Shown: positions 24,445 through 32,196 of the stretch, piece after piece
How the letters are laid out: each line of letters begins with the position of its first letter
Numbering within the stretch: position 1 is the first letter of the stretch
DNA from: Chthonomonadales bacterium
GTDB taxonomy: Bacteria; Armatimonadota; Chthonomonadetes; Chthonomonadales; CAJBBX01
Reading direction: 5' to 3'
Assembly (NCBI GenBank): GCA_020849275.1
Contig: JADLGO010000019.1
Coordinates: forward strand, 1-33,274
DNA length: 33,274 bases
The notes under the pieces: generated by a model
The model's database searches: none
Told to the model about the DNA's origin: nothing
Seen by the model: the letters and a program-made list of their open reading frames with translations, nothing else
Program-made: the position numbers and the translations under genes

Positions 24445-27400
24445 GTGAGACTACATCGCCGCTGCCTGGCAGGCATCGCGCTGCTCGCGCTGGCGCCGGG
24501 AGGGTCCGCGCGCGCGACCGACCTGGCCGCCGGGTTTCGCAACCCTCCCGCGAGCGCCCGGCCGCACACCTGGTGGCACTGGGTCAATGGCAACGTGAGC
24601 CGCGCAGGCATCACGGCTGACCTGGAGGCCATGAGGCGGGCCGGCATCGGCGGCGCGCAGATCTTCCACGTAGACTGCGGGCTGCCCGCCGGCAAGGTTG
24701 GCTACATGAGCCCGGAGTGGCGCGACCTGATGGCGCACGCCGTGCGCGAGGCCGCGCGCCTGGGGATCGAGATATGCGTCCACAACTGCGCCGGATGGTC
24801 GAGCAGCGGCGGCCCATGGATCACGCCCGAGCACGCCATGCAGATTCTGGTGTGGACGGAGCGGCGCGCGACGGGCCCAGGACGCCTGCCGGAGCCGCTT
24901 GCCCGCCCGCAAGCGCGCCTGGGCTTCTACCGCGACATCGCCGTGCTCGCCTACCCCACGCCGCCGAGCCCGGTGCCGGGACGCGCCCAGGCGGTGCGAG
25001 CGAAGGCTGCCTTCGACCGGGCCGACCGCCTGGAGCCGGAGGTCTCGCCCACGCCGCCCGGCTCCGCCGTCCCGCGCGAGGAGGTGCTCGACCTGACGGC
25101 CCGCATGGATGCCGAGGGTCGGCTCGACTGGGAGGCGCCCCCCGGCGACTGGACGATCCTGCGCATGGGCTACACGCCCACCGGCAAGGACAACCATCCG
25201 GCCCCGCCAGAGGGGCGCGGATTGGAGTGCGACAAGCTCAGCCGCGAGGCTCTGGACGCCCACTGGGACGGCATGATGGCGAAGGTGATCGCCGACGTGG
25301 GCCCGCTCGCCGGCAAGGTGCTCAACAACGCCCTGATCGACAGCTACGAGGTCGGCAGCCAGAACTGGACGCCGCGCTTACGCCAGGAGTTCGTGCGCCG
25401 GCGCGGCTATGACCCGCTCCCGTTCCTGCCCGCGGTCACGGGCGCTCTCGTCGGCAGCCTGGAGACCACGGAGCGCTTTCTGTGGGACTTCCGGCGCACC
25501 ATCGCCGACCTCTACGCCGACAACTACTTCGGCTACTTCGGCGAGCGTTGCCACGCGAAGGGCATGCTCTTCTCCACCGAGCCCTACGGCAACGGACCGT
25601 TCGACAACCTGCAGAGCGGCGGCACCGCCGACATCCCGATGGGGGAGTTCTGGGTGGGCGGCGGTGCCTCGGAGACCGCGAAGCTGGCCGCCTCCGCCGC
25701 GCACATCCACGGTCGCCGCATCGTGGGCGCGGAGTCGTTCACGGCGGACGACCAGCGGGGCCGCTGGCTCGTGGAGCCCTACGGCATCAAGGCCCTGGGC
25801 GACATGATCTTCTGCAACGGGGTGAACCGCTACATCTTCCATCGCTACGCCCACCAGCCCTGGCAGGGGCTCGTGCCCGGCATGACGATGGGGCCGTGGG
25901 GCACCCACCTGGAGCGCACCATCACCTGGTGGAACCAGGCGTCCGCCTGGCTGCGCTACGTGGCGCGCTGCCAGTACCTGCTGCAGTCCGGCCGCTTCGC
26001 CGCCGACGTGTGCTACTTCGCGGGCGAGGGCGCGCCCAACGACATGCCCGACCGCGGCGGCCCGAACAGCGCGCTGCCAGCGGGCTACGACTTCGACGCG
26101 GCCGACACGCGCACGCTGCTGTCGGCCACGGTGACGCGCGACGGCGCGCTCGCGCTGCCCGCCGGAATGCGCTACCGCGTGCTCGTGCTGCCGGACAGCC
26201 CGTTCATGACCCCCACCCTGGCCCGCAAGGTGCGCGACCTGGCGCGCGCGGGCGCCACCGTGGTCGGGCCGGCGCCGCGGCAGTCGCCGAGCCTGAGCGG
26301 CTATCCGCGATGCGACGAGGAGGTGCGCGCCATCGCGGCCGAGGTCTGGGGCGATCTGGACGGCGCGGCCCGCCGGGAGCGCACCTTCGGCAAGGGGCGT
26401 GTCGTGTGGGGCGTGCCGCTGGCGACGGTCCTCGCGCGCGCGGTCGGCGGGCCGGACTTCGCATATCCCGCCGCCCCGGGCCGTCGCCTCGCCTACATCC
26501 ACCGCATCGCTGGCGACACCGACCTCTACTTCGTCTCCAACCAGCGCTACCGCTCCGACGTGGTGGAGTGCTCCTTTCGCGCGGGCGACCGCCTGCCGGA
26601 GCTCTGGCGACCGGACACCGGCGCCATCGAGCCCGCCCCGATCTACCGTCTGGAAACCGGCCGCGCGCGCGTGCGGCTGCGACTGGACCCGGCCGGCTCC
26701 GTGTTCGTGGTGTTTCGCCGCCCGGCGCCGCGCGACGATCATCTGGTCGCCGTGGAGCGCGTGGGCGCGCCGAGCGCGGCCGCCGGCCCGCGGATTGAGA
26801 TCGAGCACGCCTACTACGAGCCGGCGGACGGGCGACCCGGCGGCGCCGACGTGACCGCCCGGGTCACCGCGCTCGTGGCCGCGGGGCAGACCGAGATCGA
26901 GGCGACCAACGCGATGTTCGGGGACCCGACCCCGCTCGTGGTGAAGCGGCTGCGCGTAGAGTATCGCCTCGACGGCAAGTCGGCGACGCGCGTGGTGGGC
27001 GAGAACGAGACGCTGGAGCTGGCGGGCCGTCGCGACGACCGCGCGGCCCCGGCTTACGAGGTGCTCGCCTCGGCGCGCGGAGCCCTGCTCGTGCCCTGGG
27101 AGGGCGGCGCCTACACGGCGCGCACGGCATCCGGGCGCTCGCGCGGCGTCACGGCACCCGCCCCGCGCACGGTGCCCGTGCTCGGGCCGTGGACGCTGCG
27201 CTTTCCGCCGGGCCTCGGCGCCCCGGCCTCGGCGCGGCTGGCCGCGCTGGCCTCCTGGACCGACAACGCGGACCCCGGCATTCGCTACTTCTCCGGGACG
27301 GCCACGTACACCACGGACCTCGAAGTGCCCGCCGCGGCGGTGGCGCCCGGCCGCCGCCTCGCGCTCGACCTGGGCCGCGTGCTCAACTTCGCCGAGGTCA

Positions 27401-27765
27401 CGCTGAACGGCCGGTCCCTGGGCGTGCTCTGGAAGGCGCCGTTCCGCGTGGACGTTACCGGGATCGCGCGGCCGGGCGCCAACCGGCTGCAGGTGCGCGT
27501 TACGAACCTCTGGCCCAACCGGCTGATCGGCGATGAGCAGCTTCCGCCCGAGGTGCAATGGAACGGCCCGGCCATCGCGCGCTGGCCGGATTGGCTGGTG
27601 GAGGGGAAGCCGCGGCCGAAGACGGACCGCATCACCTTCACGACCTGGCGCTTCTACACCAAGGACTCGCCGCTGCTGGAGTCCGGGCTGATCGGGCCCG
27701 TCACGCTCTACTCGGCTCTGCCCGTGGCGCTCATGCCGGCGGCGGGAGCGAGGAGCGGCCGATGA
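24445..27765 (+). CDS. Secreted GH106-type alpha-L-rhamnosidase
   Basis: A 1106-residue protein. The start is a GTG at 24445 with GGGGGAGGAT upstream, giving a signal peptide of about 24 residues ('GIALLALAPGGSARA'). The opening 'FRNPPASARPHTWWHWVNGNVSRAGITADLEAMRRAGIGGAQIF' is characteristic of GH106. The catalytic region runs to about residue 600, with 'LLQSGRFAADVCYFAGE' in its second half. The C-terminus (about 930-1080) is a GH2-type sugar-binding sandwich: 'GTATYTTDLEVP' and 'NFAEVTLNGRSLGVLWKAPFRVDVT'. It would release terminal alpha-L-rhamnose from pectin- or algal-type polysaccharides by inversion. Its TGA overlaps the fucosidase ATG, so the two enzymes are produced together. Confidence 0.87.
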   Translation: MRLHRRCLAGIALLALAPGGSARATDLAAGFRNPPASARPHTWWHWVNGNVSRAGITADLEAMRRAGIGGAQIFHVDCGLPAGKVGYMSPEWRDLMAHAVREAARLGIEICVHNCAGWSSSGGPWITPEHAMQILVWTERRATGPGRLPEPLARPQARLGFYRDIAVLAYPTPPSPVPGRAQAVRAKAAFDRADRLEPEVSPTPPGSAVPREEVLDLTARMDAEGRLDWEAPPGDWTILRMGYTPTGKDNHPAPPEGRGLECDKLSREALDAHWDGMMAKVIADVGPLAGKVLNNALIDSYEVGSQNWTPRLRQEFVRRRGYDPLPFLPAVTGALVGSLETTERFLWDFRRTIADLYADNYFGYFGERCHAKGMLFSTEPYGNGPFDNLQSGGTADIPMGEFWVGGGASETAKLAASAAHIHGRRIVGAESFTADDQRGRWLVEPYGIKALGDMIFCNGVNRYIFHRYAHQPWQGLVPGMTMGPWGTHLERTITWWNQASAWLRYVARCQYLLQSGRFAADVCYFAGEGAPNDMPDRGGPNSALPAGYDFDAADTRTLLSATVTRDGALALPAGMRYRVLVLPDSPFMTPTLARKVRDLARAGATVVGPAPRQSPSLSGYPRCDEEVRAIAAEVWGDLDGAARRERTFGKGRVVWGVPLATVLARAVGGPDFAYPAAPGRRLAYIHRIAGDTDLYFVSNQRYRSDVVECSFRAGDRLPELWRPDTGAIEPAPIYRLETGRARVRLRLDPAGSVFVVFRRPAPRDDHLVAVERVGAPSAAAGPRIEIEHAYYEPADGRPGGADVTARVTALVAAGQTEIEATNAMFGDPTPLVVKRLRVEYRLDGKSATRVVGENETLELAGRRDDRAAPAYEVLASARGALLVPWEGGAYTARTASGRSRGVTAPAPRTVPVLGPWTLRFPPGLGAPASARLAALASWTDNADPGIRYFSGTATYTTDLEVPAAAVAPGRRLALDLGRVLNFAEVTLNGRSLGVLWKAPFRVDVTGIARPGANRLQVRVTNLWPNRLIGDEQLPPEVQWNGPAIARWPDWLVEGKPRPKTDRITFTTWRFYTKDSPLLESGLIGPVTLYSALPVALMPAAGARSGR

Positions 27766-29171
27766 GCGCGCCCTATGAGGCGACCTGGGAGTCGCTGACA
27801 CGCTGGCGGACGCCCGCCTGGTACGCCGACGGGCGGTTCGGCATCTTTGTCCACTGGGGGCCCTACTGCGTGCCGGCGTTCGGCAATGAGTGGTATCCGC
27901 GCAACATGTACGCGCAGGGCACCGCCGAGTTCCGCCACCACGTGGAGACCTACGGCCCGCAATCGCGGTTCGGCTACAAGGACTTCCTGCCGCTCTTTCG
28001 CGCCGAGCGGTTCGACCCGGACGCCTGGGTCGATCTGTTCCGGCGGGCCGGAGCGCGCTACGTGGTGCCGGTCGCCGAACACCACGATGGCTTCGCCATG
28101 TACGACTGCAGCTTCTCGCGCTGGAACTCCGTCCAGATGGGCCCGATGCGCGACGTGCTCGGCGAGCTGGCGGCCTCGGTGCGGCGGGCGGGCATGGTGT
28201 TCGGCCTCTCCAGTCACCGCGAGGAGCACTGGTGGTTCATGGGGCGTGGCATGGAGATCGACTCCGACGTGCGCGACCCGCGGTACGCCGACTTCTACGG
28301 CCCGGCCATGCCCTTCGGCGATGACTGGAGCATCCGCGATTGGGTTCCGCGACCGGATGGCCGGTTTCTGGAGGAGTGGCTGGCGCGCACCTGCGAGCTC
28401 GTCGACAAGTACCGTCCTCAGCTCGTCTGGTTCGACGGTTGGATCAACCAGATCGTCTTCCAGCCCTACCTGCAGAGGTTCGCGGCCCACTACTACAACC
28501 GCGGCGCCGAGTGGGGCCTGGAGGTCGCCATCAACTACAAGGGCGATACCTTCCCGGAGGGGGCCGCGGTGCTCGACATCGAGCGCGGACAGCTCGATGG
28601 CATTCGCCCGCTCCTCTGGCAGAACGACACCTCCATCTCGAGGAGCTCGTGGGGTTACGTGCGCGAACAGGACTACAAGGCGGCGGGCGACATCGTGGGC
28701 GACCTGGCCGACGTGGTGAGCAAGAACGGCTGCCTGCTGCTCAACGTGGGCCCGCGCGCCGACGGCACTATCCCCGATCCCGAACGGGAGGTCCTGCTGG
28801 AGGTTGGCCGGTGGCTGGAGGTGAACGGGGAGGCGATCCACGGGTCACGCCCGTGGCACACCTTCGGCGAGGGCCCCACCCAGGTGCCGGGGGGCGCGTT
28901 CACCGACACCAGGCGCGGCGCCTTTACGTCGGCCGACTTCCGCTTTACGACGCGCGACGACGCGATCTACGCCATCTGCCTGTCGGAGCCGCGCGTCGAG
29001 ACGATCATCCGGTCACTCGGCCTGTCGAGCGGGAGCAAGGTGACGGGGGTGCGGATGCTCGGCTCGCCCCAGGAGCTCGCCTGGCGGCAGGAGGAGACGG
29101 CGCTGCGGGTCACGCCGCCCTCCCGCCTTCCCTGCGCCCACGCCTGCGTCTACCGCGTCACGCTCGGGTAG
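27762..29171 (+). CDS. Alpha-L-fucosidase (GH29)
   Basis: A 469-residue protein, normal for GH29. The ATG at 27762 overlaps the rhamnosidase stop (ATGA) and has GAGGAGCGG upstream. 'WYADGRFGIFVHWGPYCVPAFGNEWYPRNMY' and H107-H108-D109-G110 are family hallmarks, and the nucleophile is D225 in 'VWFDGW'. The later 'NGCLLLNVGPRADGTIP' is also typical. It hydrolyses terminal alpha-L-fucose with retention. No signal peptide is seen, so it may act on oligosaccharides taken into the cell, unlike the secreted rhamnosidase before it. Its last 11 codons and stop are duplicated at 31738-31773, right after the SNF2 cassette, with two silent differences. Confidence 0.92.
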   Translation: MSAPYEATWESLTRWRTPAWYADGRFGIFVHWGPYCVPAFGNEWYPRNMYAQGTAEFRHHVETYGPQSRFGYKDFLPLFRAERFDPDAWVDLFRRAGARYVVPVAEHHDGFAMYDCSFSRWNSVQMGPMRDVLGELAASVRRAGMVFGLSSHREEHWWFMGRGMEIDSDVRDPRYADFYGPAMPFGDDWSIRDWVPRPDGRFLEEWLARTCELVDKYRPQLVWFDGWINQIVFQPYLQRFAAHYYNRGAEWGLEVAINYKGDTFPEGAAVLDIERGQLDGIRPLLWQNDTSISRSSWGYVREQDYKAAGDIVGDLADVVSKNGCLLLNVGPRADGTIPDPEREVLLEVGRWLEVNGEAIHGSRPWHTFGEGPTQVPGGAFTDTRRGAFTSADFRFTTRDDAIYAICLSEPRVETIIRSLGLSSGSKVTGVRMLGSPQELAWRQEETALRVTPPSRLPCAHACVYRVTLG

Positions 29172-29182
29172 GCGGGGCGCGC
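29134..29182 (+). repeat. Left direct repeat flanking the two-gene cassette (att-like)
   Basis: This 49-base segment covers the last codons and the stop of the fucosidase gene plus 11 bases beyond. It matches 31736-31784 at 46 of 49 positions, with a 29-base exact core from 29139 (starting CACGCCTGCGTCTACCGCGT). The two coding differences are silent (Ala GCC/GCT, Gly GGG/GGC); the third lies after the stop codon. Confidence 0.9.
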
Positions 29183-29249
29183 CGGGGAGCGGGGCTGCTG
29201 GTAGCGAACGCCCGCCAGCGCACCATCGCGGGCAGGGAGGTGCGGACTT

Positions 29250-29891
29250 ATGCGCCATGCGGAACGGGACTTCCTGTTGGGCTACCTCGCCCATTTCCAG
29301 TCTGCCCAGAGGGCCTTCTACGGAGGCATACTTGTCACGGATGCCCGTGGGGTGCCGAAGGAGTTTCGACACTCGGACGGCATCCGGCCGACGCGTATGC
29401 AGATCACGCTGTACGGCGATAGCCTTGAGGCCAGCATCGGCGCCGACGCCCTCGCGCCGGCCCTCTACGCGGCACTGGCCCTGAAGCCCGACATCCTTCT
29501 GATCGACACGAGCAGCCGCGCGGTGTTCGGCAGTTTCGTGCACGCGCACTCCCCCGCGGCTCTGCTTGTCGCTCTGAACGATCCCGACCTGGCGCTCGCA
29601 GATCGACTCGCGGTCGAGGGGAGTTTACTCGATGCTCGAGACTACGACCTCAAGGGGTCCACGGCCGAGCGGGTCTACGCCTACATCGAGGAGGGGAGCT
29701 CCGAGGAGAGGGGAGCCACGGTGCTGGAGGCGGCCCACAGGACGATGAACCTGGTATCGCCCTTCGACCGTGTGCGTACTGTGCTGGCGGAGATCGCGCA
29801 GGTCGATCCGGGACGGCCACAGGAGCCGCCCAGTGTGCGGCTTCGCACCCAGGCGGAGATCGCCGGCGCTCAGCACGGACGCACCGGGTGA
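29250..29891 (+). CDS. Unknown protein, first gene of the SNF2 cassette
   Basis: A 213-residue protein. The ATG at 29250 has GGGAGG ten bases upstream. The N-terminus 'AERDFLLGYLAHFQSAQRAFYGGILVTDARGVPKEFRHSDG' suggests an alpha-beta fold; 'PALYAALALKPDILLIDTSSRAVFGSF' and 'PAALLVALNDPDLALADRLAVEG' look like buried strands with following helices. The C-terminal 80 residues are helical and charged. I recognise no named domain, membrane segment or catalytic motif. Its stop overlaps the SNF2 GTG start by four bases (GTGA), so equal production and a physical partnership are likely. It may be a specificity or sensor subunit; that is inference. Confidence 0.8.
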   Translation: MRHAERDFLLGYLAHFQSAQRAFYGGILVTDARGVPKEFRHSDGIRPTRMQITLYGDSLEASIGADALAPALYAALALKPDILLIDTSSRAVFGSFVHAHSPAALLVALNDPDLALADRLAVEGSLLDARDYDLKGSTAERVYAYIEEGSSEERGATVLEAAHRTMNLVSPFDRVRTVLAEIAQVDPGRPQEPPSVRLRTQAEIAGAQHGRTG

Positions 29892-31735
29892 GATCCGGGG
29901 CCCGAACCCGCCCGAGCCTGGCGAGCAGACACGGTTGGCGTGCGGCAATCCTGCGCCGCCTGCCGCGAGTCTGGCACGCTGAGCCGTCAGTTCGAGAGCT
30001 TGTGATTCCGCCGGTGTTGCTCCCTCGGGTCGCTGTGCACGATGTCGCGATCCGCTCGGTCATCGCCCCGCCAGTCCTGCAAGCGTTAGCAGCCGTACAG
30101 ATCTTCGAACCCGCCATTACGTGGGCCGTCGCAGTGGAAGCCGTTGATATCGGCGGCTTCCGTTTCTCCGTCCTGGGGATCAGGTATCGCAGTGCGCACA
30201 GCAGACTGGACGAGGTGTCGGAAGGAGATGTGCCGCCCGCTGAACCGGTCACAGGCGAGCCCTCGGGTCATGTCCTTTCATCGAGGGCATTGGCAACCCG
30301 GTCCGACCAGCGGCCGTTGCATCCGGCCAACCCGTACGCGGCGTTGTACGGTCTGCTCTATCCACCCCCCGATGAGTTGGCCGCCGACTTCCTACCTCAG
30401 TACACGGCACTTCGCCCCTACCAGAGAACCGGCGTCGAGTTCCTGATCGCCCGTGAGAGCGCGCTTCTGGCAGACGACATGGGACTCGGAAAGACTGCCC
30501 AGTGCTCGATCGCGCTTGCCGTTCTGCTGAGGAGCGAACGGATACGCCGAGCACTGATCGTCTGCCCTCGGGCTCTCGTTCGTCAGTGGGAGCACGAAGC
30601 GAAGCGCTGGGCCGGCCTCTATGCGCGCCCCATCGTCGGGAACGCGATCGAGAGGCGGTCGATGTGGAACGGGTTCCCTGGGGCGGTGATCGCGACACCG
30701 CACATCGTGCTGAACGATATCGAAACAGTTGCCAGGAATCACTTCGACCTTGTGATATGCGATGACATATCGATGCTGAAGAACGCGGGCAAGATCACCT
30801 CAGCGATCCGGGGGATACCGCGCGAACGCTCGTGGTGCATGAGCGGTACCCCGCTGGAGAACAGACCCGAGGACCTCGCAAACGTGATGGAGTTCGTAAA
30901 GCCAGGGCTCTTCACTGCGGCGGAGCGAGAGCGCGCGCCAACTCGTGAGACACTGCAGAGGCGCGTCGCGCCGCACTTCCTGCGCAGGCGCAAGATCGAC
31001 TGCCTGACGGAGTTGCCCGACAAGCAGAGCTTCGAGCCAACGTCCCTCGAAATGACTGGACGCCAGGCGGAGGCATATCGCCGAGCGGAGGCTCAGGAGT
31101 GGGATGCCCTGCAGCAGCTTGGGGTGAAGGCGACCAAAATGCACGTCTTCGCCCATCTCAACATACTGCTGCAGCTATGCAACTTCCACGAGGCGAGCGG
31201 AGAGAGCGCAAAGGCCGAGGAGGTGGGAGAGCAACTTGACATCCTGTTCGACAGCGGGAGTGAGACGAAGGCCGTCGTATTCAGCATGTCGGTCAAGGCG
31301 CTGGAGTTCCTTAAGAGGAGATGGGGTCGCTATCATCCGCTCCTCTACCACGGAGGCCTTTCGCCCACCGCGAGGTCAGACGTGCTCGACCGCTTTGCGG
31401 CTGACGGTCGACTCCTCTTGATGTCTACGAAAGCAGGGAGCCGTGGGCTCAACCTTCAGCACTGTAGCTATGTCTACCATTTCGACCGAACCTGGAACCC
31501 GATGGATGAGCTTCAAGCTGAGGACCGCTGCTGGCGGATGGGCCAGGCGAGCAATGTGTTCGTATACCGGTTTCTGCAGGTTGGGACCATTGAGGAGCGG
31601 ATCCATGAGGTGCTCACACGCAAGCAGCGTCTGTTCCTTAACTACATCGACTCCATGGCAGAGGACACCGATGCTCTTGCTGAGCGGCACTGGTCGGTCG
31701 AGGAGTTGATCGAGCTGATGCGACCGGCCAGGTGA
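29888..31735 (+). CDS. SNF2-family DNA-dependent ATPase/helicase-like protein
   Basis: A 615-residue protein starting at GTG 29888, which overlaps the preceding stop. The SNF2 core begins near residue 175: 'LRPYQRTGVEFLIARESALLADDMGLGKTAQ' (motif I, K202), motif II D-D-I-S at 292-295 where DEAH-like is usual, motif III S-G-T-P at 319-322, 'HFLRRRKID', motif V 'STKAGSRGLNLQHCSYVYHFDRTWNP' and motif VI Q-A-E-D-R-C-W-R-M-G-Q at 543-553. The fold should move along or remodel DNA using ATP. The first about 150 residues are a hydrophobic, Val/Ala-rich region I do not recognise; a later internal start is possible. No nuclease or methylase domain is fused. Codon use is less GC-biased than in neighbours. 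Confidence 0.88.
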   Translation: MRSGARTRPSLASRHGWRAAILRRLPRVWHAEPSVRELVIPPVLLPRVAVHDVAIRSVIAPPVLQALAAVQIFEPAITWAVAVEAVDIGGFRFSVLGIRYRSAHSRLDEVSEGDVPPAEPVTGEPSGHVLSSRALATRSDQRPLHPANPYAALYGLLYPPPDELAADFLPQYTALRPYQRTGVEFLIARESALLADDMGLGKTAQCSIALAVLLRSERIRRALIVCPRALVRQWEHEAKRWAGLYARPIVGNAIERRSMWNGFPGAVIATPHIVLNDIETVARNHFDLVICDDISMLKNAGKITSAIRGIPRERSWCMSGTPLENRPEDLANVMEFVKPGLFTAAERERAPTRETLQRRVAPHFLRRRKIDCLTELPDKQSFEPTSLEMTGRQAEAYRRAEAQEWDALQQLGVKATKMHVFAHLNILLQLCNFHEASGESAKAEEVGEQLDILFDSGSETKAVVFSMSVKALEFLKRRWGRYHPLLYHGGLSPTARSDVLDRFAADGRLLLMSTKAGSRGLNLQHCSYVYHFDRTWNPMDELQAEDRCWRMGQASNVFVYRFLQVGTIEERIHEVLTRKQRLFLNYIDSMAEDTDALAERHWSVEELIELMRPAR

Positions 31736-31784
31736 GCGCTCACGCCTGCGTCTACCGCGTCACGCTCGGCTAGGCTGGGCGCGC
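31736..31784 (+). repeat. Right direct repeat flanking the two-gene cassette (att-like)
   Basis: This second copy of the fucosidase gene tail starts at the base directly after the SNF2 stop codon. It still encodes A-H-A-C-V-Y-R-V-T-L-G-stop, identical in protein to the end of the real fucosidase, but with no gene body before it. It matches 29134-29182 at 46 of 49 bases. Confidence 0.9.
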
Positions 31785-32196
31785 ACATCGCCACGCCGCG
31801 CGACGGGTTCGCCCGCCGTCGTCCCCCCGTGCGCGCCACTTCGTGCGCCGCCTGCTCCCCCCGGGACCCTCCAGGTCGCCGCGCGGCCCCGCTCTGTAGC
31901 GACCGAGGAGCGACGGTCGCGGGGTCACGGAGGGGCCGGTCAGAGCTGGCGTGCATTATTTCACAGGCTACATAACAAGGGAGCGGCCCGAGCGACGCGC
32001 AAATAGACCGCCTAACCGCCGGCGCCAGGCGCCCCGACGCTCGCGCGCGGTCGCCCGGAAGCGCCGGGTCCGCACGTCGTGCCCCTGGCGCAACCCCCGG
32101 GTGGCGCGAAATGCGAGGCTCGGCATGCTCGCCGATCACGCGATCGCCGACGTGGCCCCGGACGCCCCCGAGGTCACGGCAGGAGAGGGAGGAAGC
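31785..32196. other. Gene-free stretch after the cassette
   Basis: No credible gene lies between the right repeat and the BNR gene. A hairpin with GCGACCG (31899-31905) and CGGTCGC (31914-31920) is present. An AT-rich patch at about 31952-31982 (around CATTATTTCACAGG and TACATAACAAGG) stands out and may contain a promoter for the BNR gene, but I could not fit -35 and -10 boxes at proper spacing. No tRNA is seen. Confidence 0.4.

Larger units (their letters stand above)
29134..31784 (+). mobile_element. Candidate inserted cassette bounded by direct repeats
   Basis: A 2602-base unit between copies of a 49-base repeat carries just two genes, an unknown protein and an SNF2-type ATPase. The inserted part has visibly lower GC and codons rare elsewhere here (TTA, GTA, ATA, ACA, GAA). 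The repeat preserves the 3' end of the fucosidase gene, as integrative elements do when they insert at gene ends. No integrase, transposase or terminal inverted repeat is inside, so the element would have moved in trans, by homologous recombination between fucosidase gene tails, or be a reduced remnant. Flanking genes on both sides belong to the carbohydrate set, as if a continuous locus was interrupted. Confidence 0.55.

Noticed and set aside
29650-30252. 200-residue minus-strand frame opposite the SNF2 start
   Set aside because: Ser/Thr/Arg-rich low-complexity product, no ribosome site; the + strand has a coupled start and continuous coding.
31738-31773. Second fucosidase gene
   Set aside because: Only the last 11 codons and stop are present; the preceding sequence is the SNF2 gene, so it is a duplicated tail, not a gene.
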